Assembly: GCA_951804985.1 (NCBI GenBank)
Contig: OX638130.1
Location: forward strand, 4,492,501 to 4,556,500
From: Dryomyza anilis
Taxonomy: Eukaryota; Arthropoda; Insecta; Diptera; Dryomyzidae
Direction: 5' to 3'
DNA: 64,000 bases
In this document: positions 1 through 11,531 of the stretch, in pieces
How the letters are laid out: every line of letters begins with the position of its first letter
Numbering within the stretch: position 1 is the first letter of the stretch
The notes under the pieces: generated by a model
Databases searched by the model: none
What the model was told of the DNA's origin: nothing
The model's input: only the letters and a program-made list of their open reading frames with translations
Program-made: the position numbers and the translations under genes

Positions 1-338
1 GTTGATATTTTGGTTAAGATGTACCACTGAAGACAGCGGCAGCAAATGATGCTGCTGCAGGTGCAGTCTGTGAGTCAGTCACTCAGTCACTAACTGACTC
101 ACTCACGAACAGCCAGGTGAAATGTTAAACATGCAACAGGCGTCGGCAGCAGCTACTGCGGTTGTTTGCTATTAATGTTGTTGCAACCACACACAAAATA
201 TTGCTTAATAACAATTGTATTTCACTTGTTGTAATAGTTATTTTTTTGTAATATTCAACTTATTTAATAGTTTTCTGTTAGAAGCTAATAATAGTAATAA
301 CAATATTAATAGTATATAAACTATTATGTTTATAATAC
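1..338. other. Gene-free left edge with AP-1-like hairpin
   Basis: No gene is seen. Positions 1-200 are less A+T-rich than what follows and carry CAG/CTG-rich words. Positions 70-79 (GTGAGTCAGT) and 93-102 (ACTGACTCAC) form a perfect 10-bp inverted repeat containing TGAGTCA, an AP-1-type motif. From about 220 the sequence becomes a degenerate tract rich in TAATAGTAT. Confidence 0.4.
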
Positions 339-640
339 AGGGTTTTTCAAATGGGACGCAACAAAAGTAGAGCGACAGGGACTGCAAACGACGCCATATT
401 TCTTGACACTCTTTTGACATTTCTCTTCAGTAAGGTTTGCCATTTCATGATAGAAAGATATACGAATTCGAATTTCGGTAGTAAATTTTAATAATTTCGA
501 CTCGTTGTGTTGGCTCGTATATATTTCCATCATGAAATGGCAAACCTTACTGAAGAGAAATGTCAAAAGAGCGGCCAGAAATATGGCGTCGTTTGCTGTC
601 AATGTCGCTTTACTTTTGTAGCATCCCTGTGAAAAACTCT
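339..640. mobile_element. Foldback MITE (long inverted repeat)
   Basis: The arms run inward from about 339 and about 640. The inner 43 nt are a perfect inverted repeat (409-451 against 529-571). The outer 70 nt of each arm still pair with scattered mismatches (AGGGTTTTTC at the left end, GAAAAACTCT at the right). About 77 nt separate the perfect arms. No transposase is encoded and no convincing target-site duplication was found, so this is a non-autonomous foldback element or MITE of undetermined superfamily. Small ORFs read through the arms are by-products of the palindrome. Confidence 0.75.
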
Positions 641-1096
641 TGAAAAAAACTTTTGTAGCCCTTTATTTATAGTATAGTTATTATTGATTTTAATAGTAAT
701 ACTTGCAGTATTATTATAATAGTATAAATCTTATGAAACTTATAGTATTTTTAATAGAATTTATAGTTAAAATTTGAGAAAAGTATCTGTATTAATTCTT
801 GTTATAATGACTGCCAAATTGTTATGTTTAAATATACATTTTTTTATACTTCTCTAATAGTAATTTATAGTCGCAAAATTATTAGTTTCATAGTGCTTAT
901 AGTATTATATTAATAGTATATTTATAGTAATTATTTATAGTATAGTGTGCAGCTGCATTTGTAGCGAAAAGAATTATTTTTGTTATTTATTTGTGTTACT
1001 ATTTATTTGAATTTTAATGAATATTTTATTTGTATAAAAATTAATAGTATAAATTAGTTTTATAGTATTTTTGTATTTCGAATTTATAGCACCATG
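641..1096. other. A+T-rich spacer with TAATAGTAT tract
   Basis: No gene is seen. The sequence is a degenerate, irregular run of words such as TTAATAGTAT and ATTTATAGTA. It resembles 2300-3500 and parts of 220-340, so the SINE and MITE here appear to have inserted into an older simple-sequence tract. Confidence 0.45.
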
Positions 1097-1110
1097 ATAT
1101 ATCTGATGTA

Positions 1111-1419
1111 GCCGCGGTAGCTCAGTGGTTAGTGCGTTGGACTGCGAGCCGAAAGGTCCCCGGTTCAAGCCTGGACTGGGGCTAACAACATCTTTTCATA
1201 GAAACATTTTTCTATACCGCGCTACCTCTCGTCAGTAAATGGCAAACCTACGAGAGTAAAACCATTGCCTATGAAAAAGCTCTCACCCGCCGTTCGGATT
1301 CGGCAATAAACTGTAGGTCCCACCACTTTGAGTACAAATATAACACGCACGGCTCAAATTGGTGAGAGAGCTCGGCCGAAGTTCTATACAGGACTGTTGC
1401 GCCAAACTATTATTATATT
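1111..1419 (+). mobile_element. tRNA-derived SINE with 14-bp target duplication
   Basis: The head is tRNA-like. It has an A-box-like TAGCTCAGTGG near 1118 and a B-box-like GGTTCAAGCC near 1162, both internal RNA polymerase III promoter elements. A tRNA-unrelated body follows, with segments (CCGTTCGGATTCGG, AAACTGTAGGTCCC) that I recall from interspersed repeats of tephritid and other flies. The element is bracketed by a perfect direct repeat, ATATATCTGATGTA, at 1097-1110 and 1420-1433. This is a target-site duplication typical of LINE-mobilised insertion and shows full-length, fairly recent integration. The acceptor-stem halves do not pair, so it is not a functional tRNA gene. Confidence 0.85.
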
Positions 1420-1433
1420 ATATATCTGATGTA

Positions 1434-1954
1434 GTAATACACCGTACGACAAAATTCAATTTTGAACAGCACACATGATATGCACTTGCATTTCAAATGC
1501 AAATAAAAACCAAAAACGAATTGATCTAAAAAAAAAACTGGGTTCACACACATTTTTATAATATTCCCTAGTTTCACATGTCGATTTGTTCATGTCTGCA
1601 TACTGTCAGACGGTATTATATATTTTTTAAGAAATCTTAATTTCTGGCAATAGAAGATATTAATAGTATTAAAGTTATTAATTTTAATATATAAGTCATA
1701 TATGAGTCACCATCTCAGAATATGATAAAATTTGGATGTATAGTTATCCAACATAAAACGAAGAAATTGTCCAAATTTCAGCTTCCCAGATGGTGTGGTT
1801 TCAGAGATTTTGTGGTTTAAAATTTGAAAAAATTGTATAAAAATCACAAAGCTGTAGTGAACAAAAATAAAACACAAATGTCTCATTTTAAGGATAATAA
1901 AATTGCCAAAAAGATATCTTACAATATCCATACCATGTTGCTTTAATAGTGGTC
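1434..1954. other. A+T-rich spacer, no gene
   Basis: No coding signal, RNA gene or element was recognised. A 74-codon minus-strand ORF at 1707-1931 has no recognisable domain and a composition expected of A+T-rich noncoding DNA. Confidence 0.4.
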
Positions 1955-2165
1955 ACACAGAAAAACAAATCTTCAATATGATGAATTTATTCATAAATAT
2001 TATGAATTTTTTCACCAACTACCAGATTCATCATATTGATACCACCGTTCATTAAAAGGACATATTAATAAATGTTCATTAATTAATATTCATTATATAT
2101 ATGAACAAAATATTCAATACAATGAATTTGAATTGTCATTTTGATGAATTTGTTCATAATATTTT
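1955..2165. repeat. Dispersed TTCATCATATTGA repeat, copy 1
   Basis: The segment is dense in motifs such as CTTCAATATGATGAAT, ATTCATCATATTGA and TTCATAATAT. These occur in direct and inverted order. The same vocabulary recurs at 36720-36990 in reverse orientation, including a similar end (CACACAGAAAAACAAA here, CACGCAAAAAAAAATG on the minus strand there). It is probably a diverged non-autonomous transposon family. Ends and class are uncertain. Confidence 0.45.
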
Positions 2166-4297
2166 TTTCAAAAAAAAATTTTTTTTAGAAAATAATTTGA
2201 AAAAAGTGTAAAAATTTTATTTAAAAAATAACAGTAAAAAATTTTACAAATAATTATCCCAAAAAAAAAATTTGGACAAAAAAATTGTTCCAATGTTTTT
2301 AATGATTATCATATTTTTAATTTGTATATATTTATTTAATTTATTTTTCTAATAGTTATCAGTGCTCAATATGTATCAATGCTATTAGTTTTATATTATT
2401 TATAATTGTGCATTAATAGTATTCATAACAGAAGTATTTATACTATTAATTACGGGAATGTTGTTTTTGTACCGCTATTTTTTTAATAGTATTGTTATTT
2501 TTAGGTTTATAGTATTATAGTTTTATATTTTTGTACAAATATAAAATAAAATAAGGAAGACCTATTTGTGTTTTCTGTGCATAATGTTAGTGAAATTAAA
2601 ACATTTATCTGTTTAAATCTGTTTCGTAGTAAAATGTAATAGTAATAGTTATCCATTTTAGCATGATATTTATAGTATTTGTATTAAATTCAATATATCT
2701 ATTATTAATTTAATTATGTAGGAATTAAATTTGTAGTAGAAGTTCTTGTTATAATTATTGTCTAATTTTTCTTTTCTTGTTTAATTTTTTATTTTTTGCT
2801 TTTACATATTAATAGCAGCCATGTATTGATAGTAGTTGTATTAATATTATTTGTAGTACAAATATTTACTGTGATTATAATTTTAGTTTTGTTATTATAT
2901 TATATTATATTAATTTAAGCTTTTATATATTGAAATATTCATATCGTCGTTGTAGAACTAAAAATCACCAAATACAATTTTATGAAAATCATAAATTTCA
3001 ACTTTGTTGGTAATTATTACAAAAAGTAATTAATAGATTTTTAAAGTTGAAATACCAATTGATAGATTTACATTTTCTGATCATTAGGTACAAATATTGA
3101 GCTCTTCGATTAGATTTTGTAAGATATATAAAGATTTTTGAAAATGAATAATTGACATTTTGAAAATGTAGTTGGGGACTTTTAGTGCTACCACGACAAT
3201 ATATTCTTTTTATAGAAATAAATACAATTGGTGTATAGCATTGAAAAAGGTATAAATACTATAGTAATATTTTGTAATAAAAATAGTTATTGACTTATTT
3301 TTTAAAACATTATTATAATGTAATTTTCACTCAGTAGATGTTAAAGTATTAATGTTATTAATTTTATAGTATTTATACTATTTGTATTAATAGTAATTCT
3401 CATATTATTTCAAAATATAATTGTAATAGTATGTCTTGTAGTTTTGATAGTATTATTTTAATTGTTTGTATTAGTATCAGTTGCACTTTTAATTATTGTA
3501 GTAACCGAATAATACAATTTAGAAATAAACTATTACATGCACTTACATTTAGCACTGCATAAATAATAGAAATACTACGACGTGTGCTTTGTGTGCATAG
3601 AAATTAGTGAAATGTAAAAAATGTGTGGTCGACGTAAGATGTTTATATAATTTTTGTTGTTTACTGCTGAGAAATATACGAAATGTGATCTCACGATGCA
3701 ATCAAAACAAAAGACTTAAGATACATACTACACGTATTACATACAGACTATGTAATAGTATTTTATTTTTGTAATATTTTTTATGATTTTATAATTATTA
3801 ACTACATTTTTTGTTTGTTATTACTTAAAATTTTATTATGGGTGCAGATTTGATTAAGGTTTTTATTTTTAATAATTTTGTATACATGTAAATAGTTTAT
3901 AAAATATTTATTCCTAGTAGAAATTATTTATTGTGTAAGAATTTCTTCGGAAACAATTTAATCAAAGAAATAATTGTCTGTGGAATTCTTTTTTTTGTTA
4001 GCAGAATCGCTAGGGCAAAATTTTTCGTAACCCGTATTCATATGAAATAAGGAGAATATTTAAATTTATCGAAATCTTTAAAATTCCTCACGCTCATTTT
4101 ATCATATGAATTAATAAACTTAAAAAAATGGTTTTTTTATATAAAAAAATTATTTGAATTGTTCTACTTCTACAACGACGATGTATAACAAATATTTGTA
4201 ACTATTTAAAAATATATGAAATATTTTGGTCTAGTAACAAATAATACAAAATTCATAACACAGCAATTTTTGCTTAATTTTATTATTAAAATTCACC
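2166..4297. other. A+T-rich spacer with TAATAGTAT tract
   Basis: No gene is seen in about 2.1 kb. Positions 2300-3500 repeat the words TAATAGTAT, TTTATAGTAT and TTGTATTAATAG irregularly, without a fixed period. Near 3911, CCTAGTAGAAATT matches the terminal repeat of the MITE at 4298-4730 and may be a remnant of another copy. Confidence 0.4.
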
Positions 4298-4730
4298 TAC
4301 CCTAGTAGAAATTTTAGTAGGGCCATGGTCATGAAGTAATCAAGTCATTATTTGAGATGATCGGGATATGACGAGGCCCATAATGTCCTTGTAACGCAGT
4401 GTCCTGATCATGCACTGACCTCAGGCCATGATCATGTACTGATCGGGAAATTCCTCATTTTATTATTTACCCGACAATTGCCTTGTCAGAACCCGAGCAT
4501 AATAGGGTTTCTCTCATTAAATCTCGATCATTGTCTGATGTCATTTTGTTATGAGGAACAAATAATGTAGCTATGATCGGGAACATTGACTATTTAGATA
4601 ATGCAAACCCTGGTATGGTAAGCATGATAAGGGCACGCAAAGGCAATGATTATATTTTCTCTAATAGGACTTACCCAACGAAAACCCGATCATTTCCCGA
4701 TGGCGCATCGGGCAAATTTCTACTAGGGTA
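4298..4730. mobile_element. MITE with perfect 17-bp terminal inverted repeats
   Basis: TACCCTAGTAGAAATTT at 4298-4314 is perfectly inverted at 4714-4730 (AAATTTCTACTAGGGTA). If the outer TA on each side is the duplicated target, the TIR is 15 bp (CCCTAGTAGAAATTT) and the element is 429 bp, consistent with a Tc1/mariner-type MITE. The CCCTAG terminus also recalls piggyBac, but no TTAA flank is present. The interior is less A+T-rich than the surroundings and contains at least three TGATCGGG words and several CATGATCATG-like words, but no ORF of note. Confidence 0.8.
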
Positions 4731-5310
4731 CAGACACCTTTAAAACTATGCCTAAATATACAGGAATAATTTTTCTATGCGTAGGCAGCATTTTGCATTC
4801 AATCCAACCCCCATTTTTTTTATTTTGCATTTCCTTGCGGCATCAAATTTCTAATAAAAACAAGAAAACACGTTTTATTTCAGTCACCAAAAGCAGCAGC
4901 AGGTTTGTTGCTCAAGTCTTTCGTTTGCATTTTGGGTGTGTGTTAAATTAAATTATAGCGCAGTAACAACAAAAGGAAAAATAAAAACAACAGCAGATTC
5001 AATTGCACAAATTATTGTTTATTTTTCGAAATAAATTTGCATAAATCGCGGAAATTGAGTGATCGCTAAATAGCCGGCAGTAGCATAACTAATAAAACGT
5101 TTTGTGCAAATAATTTAAAATTAAGGTAATTTTTGTTTTCGAGAGTAATTTCAAAGGTAGATTATAAAAAAAAAAATAAAACAACTTAAATTATTAAAAT
5201 GTTTGTAATAGTATTAAAGAAAATACGAATTTAGACGAATAATTTGATTTCAAGGGAAAAATTCTGATTTTAAGTGATATATTATAAAAATTTCAATTTT
5301 AGACCAAAAA
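4731..5310. other. A+T-rich spacer, no gene
   Basis: A short open frame at 4748-4951 (67 codons) has no recognisable motif and no supporting splice or promoter context. I see nothing else in the stretch. Confidence 0.35.
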
Positions 5311-6420
5311 AAAAACAATTTTTTACTAAAAATTCAAATTTTCACTAAAAATTAGATTTTTTACTAAAAATTCAATTTTTCACTAAAAATTCAATTTTTC
5401 ACCAAAAAAAAAAATTCATTTTACTCTTAAAATTTAAAATTTCACTAAAATTTCATTTTTCATTAAAAAATAAATTTTCACTAAAAATGAAATTTTCAAT
5501 ATTAAAGAAATTTTCAATATTAATGAAATTTTCAATACAAAATTAAATTTTTCACTGAAAATTAAAATTTTCACTAAAAAACTTCGTTTTTCACTGCAAA
5601 TTCAATTTATCGTTAAAAATTCAATTTTTCGCAAAAAATTCAATTTTTCGCTAAAAATTCAATTTTTTACTAAAAATTTAAATGTTCACTAAAATTTAAT
5701 TTTTCACTAAAAATTCAATTTTTCACTAAAAATTCAATTATTCACTAAAATTTAATTTTTTACTAAAAATTCAATTTTTCTCTAAAAATTCAATTTTTCA
5801 CTAAAAATTCAATTTTTCACTAAAAATTTGATTTTTCACTAAAAATTTGATTTTTCACAAAAAATTCATTTTTTCACTTAAAAACCAATTTGTCACTAAA
5901 ATTAAAATTTTCACTAAAATTAAAATTTTCACTAAAATTAAAATTTTCACTAAAAATTAAATTATGCACTAAAAATTAAATTATGCACTAAAACTTAAAT
6001 TTTTCACTAAAAATTAAATGTTTACTCAAAATTCAATTTTTTATTACAAATTATATTTTTATTCGAAATTTAATTTTTCACTAAAAATTTTATTTTTCAC
6101 TAAAAATTAAATTTTTAACTAAAAATTCAAATTTTCACTAAAATTTCAAATTTTCACTAAAAATTAAATTTTTCACGAAAATTTTTCAAATTTTAAATAT
6201 ATTCAAATCAAATTTTCATAATTTATTCAAATTTTCACTAAAAATTAAATTTTTCATTAAAATTCAATTTTTCATTCAAAATTCAATTTTTCATTCAAAA
6301 TGCAAATTTTCACTGAAAATTCATTCTTTGACTAAAAAAAAAAAAAATTTCACTAAAAAAAAATTTAATTATCCTACTAAAAATTCAATTCAATCACTAA
6401 AAAATTAAATATTTCATTTT
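5311..6420 (+). repeat. 19-bp satellite block A (CACTAAAAATTCAATTTTT orientation)
   Basis: This is a degenerate tandem array of a unit near AAAAATTCAATTTTTCACT. Many copies are altered (AAATTCAAATTTTCACT, AAAATTAAATTTTTCACT) and spacing drifts, so it looks old compared with the blocks at 14.9 and 59.4 kb. On the + strand the spacer reads CACT. Confidence 0.85.
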
Positions 6421-7440
6421 AAATTTTCAATTGAAATTGCTTTAAATTATTTAATTAAAATCTGTAATATAATTTAAAGAAGAATAATTGCATCAAAACT
6501 GACAAAGATTCTCCAAATGATTCTGTCATCAGTTTGTCTGCCTGTCCAACAAACACCTCAATGTTGCCTCTCACTTTGCGCATTCATTGTCACTCAAGGT
6601 GCTTGCCACCGATTTAACGCCAAATTTATACTGATGATTTTCATATTTTTTGCATTATTCATATTAATTGTATCAATTAAAGCCCACTGTGCGTGGGTGA
6701 AGTGCTTCCGGTTACAATTTAAAAAGACGTTTAACTTTAAACTTGAACTTGTACGATTGAAATTTAAAATGCTAAACAAATTAGACGATGAAATGTGTTA
6801 AATATTATAATTAAAATAAACTTTTGTCTAACAAAAAAACACACTTGCATGACTTTGAGATATTACTTCAATTAAACATTATTTTTCTAAATTTAAATTT
6901 TATTATTTAGATTTTAGAATTATATATTCAAAATTTAAATAAAAGTACAAAAATAACTTTTAAAAATCATTTCAAAACAGTAAACAATAAATTACAATCA
7001 ATTTTTAAACTATAAAATTTAAACCACAAAAACCCGTCCCTTTAACTAGGTCACATGCACATTACCTTTACGTCTCCCTCATAAATAAAAAAACCCAAAA
7101 TTACAAAAAACTTATTGTGAACTACAAAGGCAACAATTTTTATTTAGGCTGGTCATTAGCTTCACTTGCGTTTTCGTTGACCACATGCAACGGCCGCCTG
7201 AACGAACGACCTTGAAATCGACGCACAAAGCAGAAGAAGAAAGCGAAAATATAAAAAAAAGAACACAAAACCATACATAAATATAAAAAGAAATATAATC
7301 AAAAAGAAATAAAATAAAACAACAAATATTTGTGATGTAATCGAATAAGTGACTGGCGAGGCATGTGGGTCATTTAATTAGCAGGTTTTGTTCGGAACAA
7401 TTTTTGATAATAAGAAATATATAAAATTTCTGTAATTTTT
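6421..7440. other. Spacer, no gene recognised
   Basis: Positions 6510-6700 and 7140-7230 are somewhat more balanced in composition. Opposed ORFs at 6517-6801 (+) and 6594-6779 (-) have no recognisable domain. They may be coincidental open frames. Confidence 0.35.
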
Positions 7441-8180
7441 TATAATAACCACAGACAAAATATACGGTAGATAAAAGGAGGGCAAAAAACAGGCAACCAC
7501 AGACGCTTTCAAACAGCTAATCAGCAGATTTATTGCAGACAAAGGCGAAGTATGTACAAAAATCTGCCTGTTGTTTGTCATAGAACAAAATGGCAAATAG
7601 CAGGCTAACAGCAGATAGAAATGTGGTATGGTAGATATGTGGTATGTAAAAACAAATCATGGCAGTTAGATATTTTTACTGCCTGATTTTACTGCCTGTT
7701 TTGGAAGAACAATTTGGAAGATCAATTTTCATCCTTAAATAAAACTCAATTACACGTCATATTGTTGAGATAGAATATTTGTCAAAAACCAAAATACAAA
7801 AAAAAAACAGTTTTTGCCAAAATCTACCTTGAATCAAGCATATATTAAAAATTTGTTTACATACAAATTTTGACTGCCGTCTACTGTGCCTTGTTATTAA
7901 TGAAATCTGGCGTAAAGCAGATATTCTGAATACTAAAATAAACATTCAATTGTCTGCCGAAAACTGTCTTCTGACATTCTGCCGAAAGCCTGCTACAAGG
8001 CAACCAATTTCAATAAACATGCCATAAATCTACCGTGGAAGGTTTAAATTTGTTTAAATACGCCGATTGCCTGCGTAAAACCTGCAGTATACTGCAGGAA
8101 TTCTGTTGTTTTTGAGAAACTCAAACTACATGCTATGTCTTGCGTAAAATCTACCAGAAATCTGCAAATATTTTGTAACG
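7441..8180. repeat. Dispersed CTGCC/GGTAGA repeat, copy 1
   Basis: The segment 7449-7580 (CAGACAAAATATACGGTAGA, then AGACAAAGGCGAAGTATGT, then CTGCCTGTT) has a recognisable second copy at 12889-13010 with the same order of landmarks. The downstream part to about 8180 is studded with CTGCC, TCTACC and GCCTGC words in both orientations. Near the right end TCTACCAGAAATCTGC followed by ATATTTTGT mirrors the left end loosely, suggesting an old inverted-repeat element. Class unknown. Confidence 0.45.
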
Positions 8181-8990
8181 GGAAGGTATTTAATTTCTAT
8201 TACTCTAGTATTTGTATTTTTTATTGTACTTTGTAATGAATAAATATTATATAAATTTATTTTATATTAGATAATTTTTTTTTGTTTTTGATTTTAAGTT
8301 TTTTGTTTTTATTTTTTTTATACTGACTGTTATCAACTCTCAAATATTGAAATAAATTTAAAAATGTTACCTCGACAATGAAATTTACCAAACAATCAAA
8401 TTAAGAGAGATACCCCAAAAATCACATTACGTAATTTTGGCAAATTCAAAGACAAACATTAACAAAAAGCAAATACAACAGTTCGAAAGACATAAATAAC
8501 ATTATTAATGACATGAGCATACATTTTGTTTTTTTTTTCCCTTTTTAAAAACGTTTAATAAAAACGGTTTAAATGCAAACAAAAAAACGTTAAAAGTAAA
8601 ACTAAAATTATTCACAAAAAATAATCAAAAATATTTGTATCCAGATATCAGAAAATACTTCGAAACCGGTACTAAAGTGGGTCATGTCTTGTATGCAATA
8701 AACAAGCACCAAATGAAAGGACAGGTTTTTTTTTAAATTTAATATAACCAAATGAACAAAAGGACAAATATTCAAAAGAGATAAAAATTGTATTTTTTTT
8801 AAATTTAAATTTTAACTTATAGACGAAAATTGAATTTCAAGTAAAAAATATTGAGTTATATTTTTATAAAATATATATAAAAAAATGTCTAAATATGAAA
8901 TTTTTTGGTAAAGTTGAATTTTTAAATAAAAAATTATTTTATTAAAATAATTAAATTTTATGAAAAAAATAAAAAATTATTTCTATTGAT
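8181..8990. other. A+T-rich spacer, no gene
   Basis: Only poly(A)/poly(T)-rich sequence. Nothing recognised. Confidence 0.4.
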
Positions 8991-10040
8991 AAATGGAATT
9001 TTTAGTGAAAAAATTGAATTTTTACTAAAAAAATTGAATTTTGAGTGAAAAATTGTATTTTTAGTAAAAACTGAATTTTTAGTGTAAAATTGAATTTTAG
9101 TGAAAATTTTAATTTTTAGTAAACTTTTAAATTTTTAGTGAAAAATTGATTTTTTAGTGAAAATTTGATTTTTTAGTGAAAAATTGATTTTTTTAGTAAA
9201 AAATTGATTTTTTTGGTAAAAAATTGAATTTATAGTGAAAAATTGAATTTTCAGTGAAAAATTGAATTTTCAGTGAAAAATTGAATTTTTAGTGAAAAAT
9301 TGAATTTTTAGTTAAAAATTGAATTTTTAGTTAAAAATTGAATTTTTAGTGAAAAATTTAATTTTTAGTGAAAAATTGAATTTTTAGTGAAAAATTGAAT
9401 TTTTAGTGAAAAATTGAATTTTTAGTGAAAAATTGAATTTTTAGTTAAAAATTGAATTTTTAGTGAAAAATTGAATTTTTAGTGAAAAATTTAATTTTTA
9501 GTGAAAAATTGAATTTTTAGTGAAAAATTGAATTTTTAGTGAAAATTTGAATTTTTAGTGAAAAATTGATTTTTTTTTAGTGAAAAATTGAATTTTAAGT
9601 GACAATTGAATTTTTAGTGAAAAATTGAATTCTTAGTAAAAATTTTAATTTTTAGTGAAAAATTAAATTTTTAGTGAAAAATTTTATTTTTAGTGAAAAA
9701 TTGAATTTTTAGTGAAAAATTGAATTTTTAGTGAAAAATTGAATTTTTAGTGAAAAATTGAATTTTTAGTGAAAAATTGAATTTTTAGTGAAAAATTGAA
9801 TTTTTAGTGAAAAATTGAATTTTTAGTGAAAATTTTAATTTTTAGTGAAAAATTTCATTTTTAGTGAAAAATTTCATTTTTAGTGAAAAATTTCATTTTT
9901 AGTGAAAAATTTCATTTTTAGTGAAAAATTTCATTTTTAGTGAAAAATTTAATTTTTAGTTAAAAATTTAATTTTTAGCTAAAAATTTAATTTCTAGTGA
10001 AAATTTGAATTTTTATTGTAAAATTCGAATTTTAGTGAAT
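8991..10040 (-). repeat. 19-bp satellite block B (inverted orientation)
   Basis: Tandem units near TTGAATTTTTAGTGAAAAA, the reverse complement of the unit in block A. The centre (about 9230-9980) is nearly regular. A sub-family with TTTCATTTTTAGTGAAAAA occupies about 9840-9950. Edges are degenerate, as expected if unequal exchange homogenises the middle. Confidence 0.9.
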
Positions 10041-10797
10041 TATTTAAAATGTTCCCACATTTTTTTACAAATTATAATTGAAATATTTGTTCTATGACTC
10101 AATTGAAAGAATTATTTTTGCTTTCAAAGTGTCGCATATGCCTGACACTTTATTCACCAGTCTGCCATTTTGTCTGTTCTTTTGTATAGAGTTCTCTTCA
10201 AAGCATTAAATACTATTTTATTTTTTATTGATTATATTTTTTTGTAGAAGAAATAAACTGCAGAAATTCCCACACATTCACCTCGTTATGTGCAAAATGT
10301 ACTCAGCAACAAGTATTGCTGAGTACATATTTTGCTGTCAGTTCAATTGTTTTATTTTTACTTTTTTACATTTCTTTCTTTCCTTTTTCAATAACTTGAC
10401 AGCAATTGTCTGGCATTATTGTAACTGTTTGTATTATTTCTTTTTTTTTTGTTTGCACTCTTAGACAGCAGACGACATGCAATTACACTTGAGAACAATA
10501 GAAACAAACAAAAAATAATAAAAAGAAAAATAAGTTAAAAAAGAAAAGGTAATACAGAAACATAATATACAAAAAAAAAAAGAAATAGAAATGATAAATA
10601 AAGAAATAAACAAATAAATAAAATAGTAATACAATTAAAAATATAAAAAAAAACATAAATCACAAGAGAATAATATCATTGTAAAAATAAATACCAAAAG
10701 TAATAAATAACTAAAAGAATTAATAAAATAAAAATAAAAACGAGTTGGGAAAGTTAGGTCACATGGGTAAGTTCGGTCACATGGGGCGGATTTTTAT
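10041..10797. other. Spacer, no gene recognised
   Basis: Positions 10070-10490 are moderately balanced and include an inverted repeat around 10300-10330 (TACTCAGCAA and TTGCTGAGTA). Positions 10495-10740 are an A-rich run of AAATAAA-type words. Just before the next element, (A/C)GGTCACATGGG occurs twice (about 10754-10782). Confidence 0.35.
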
Positions 10798-10820
10798 AGT
10801 CGGTCGGGCCCGACTATGGA

Positions 10821-11530
10821 ATACCCTACACCTTTGGTGGGGATATTAACCCTCAGAATATTATTCATATATCAGAAATTTACGTCTTATATCCCTATAA
10901 ATTAAAAAAAATTATGTAAAGTATAAAAAACAAAAAAAAAAATTTAAAAATGTATTTGGGCGGACCACGCCTATATTTAAAATTTTGAAAGGCTAATATT
11001 TCATAGATTTGATTTTAATAATTTACGGATCAAATTTCCACTATTAAAACCCGGGAAATAATGAAAAAAAAAAGTGGGCGGATCACGCCCATTTTTGGAC
11101 CACATATTTTTAGGTGAATTCTAACAATACGTTTTAAATTTTATAACTATACATTGAATACTTTTCGAGTTATTAGTTCCGAAAGAGTTATATAAAAGTG
11201 ACTTGTATGGGAGGTGGGCGTGTCCGTAGACCGATTTGGCTCATTTTCAAACTCAGTTCCTACTTTTGGCTAAAATATATTGAGACGAAATTTCATCGCA
11301 TTCTGATCAGTATTTCTCAAGTTGTTCTGTATTCGGACAGCAAGACAGCAAGACAGCAAGACAGCAAGACGGACAGACAGACAGACAGACAGACGGACAT
11401 GGCTAAACGGACTCGGGTAGTGATGCTGATCAAGAATATATATACTTTTCCATACCGGACACGCCTCCTAAGGGGCGTTACAATATCTGCACAAACTTAA
11501 TATACCCTGTACCTCATAGGTGTAGGGTAT
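10821..11530. mobile_element. TIR element with ATACCCTACACCT ends
   Basis: A perfect 13-bp inverted repeat bounds the element: ATACCCTACACCT at 10821-10833 and AGGTGTAGGGTAT at 11518-11530. Just outside the left end is the small palindrome TCGGTCGGGCCCGA. The right end can also fold on itself because ATACCCTGTACCT (11502-11514) nearly complements the terminal repeat. Internally there is a CAGCAAGA then CAGACAGA microsatellite (about 11339-11398) followed by GGACATGGCTAAACGGACTC. This combination resembles a repeat scattered through many fly genomes. I cannot assign a superfamily. The 100-codon ORF at 11198-11500 lies wholly inside it and is not a gene. Confidence 0.65.
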
Positions 11531-11531
11531 A

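Noticed and set aside
330..602. 90-codon ORF across the foldback element
   Set aside because: It reads through the inverted-repeat arms and has no protein-family features.
1111..1183. Functional tRNA gene
   Set aside because: A- and B-box are present, but the acceptor and anticodon stems do not pair, and the unit continues into a SINE body bounded by a target duplication.
6517..6801. Possible small membrane-protein gene (94 codons)
   Set aside because: Hydrophobic content is expected from T-rich codons. There is no recognised motif or regulatory context, and an opposed ORF covers the same bases.
11198..11500. 100-codon ORF with QTDRQTD repeats
   Set aside because: The repeated peptide is translated microsatellite inside the TIR element.
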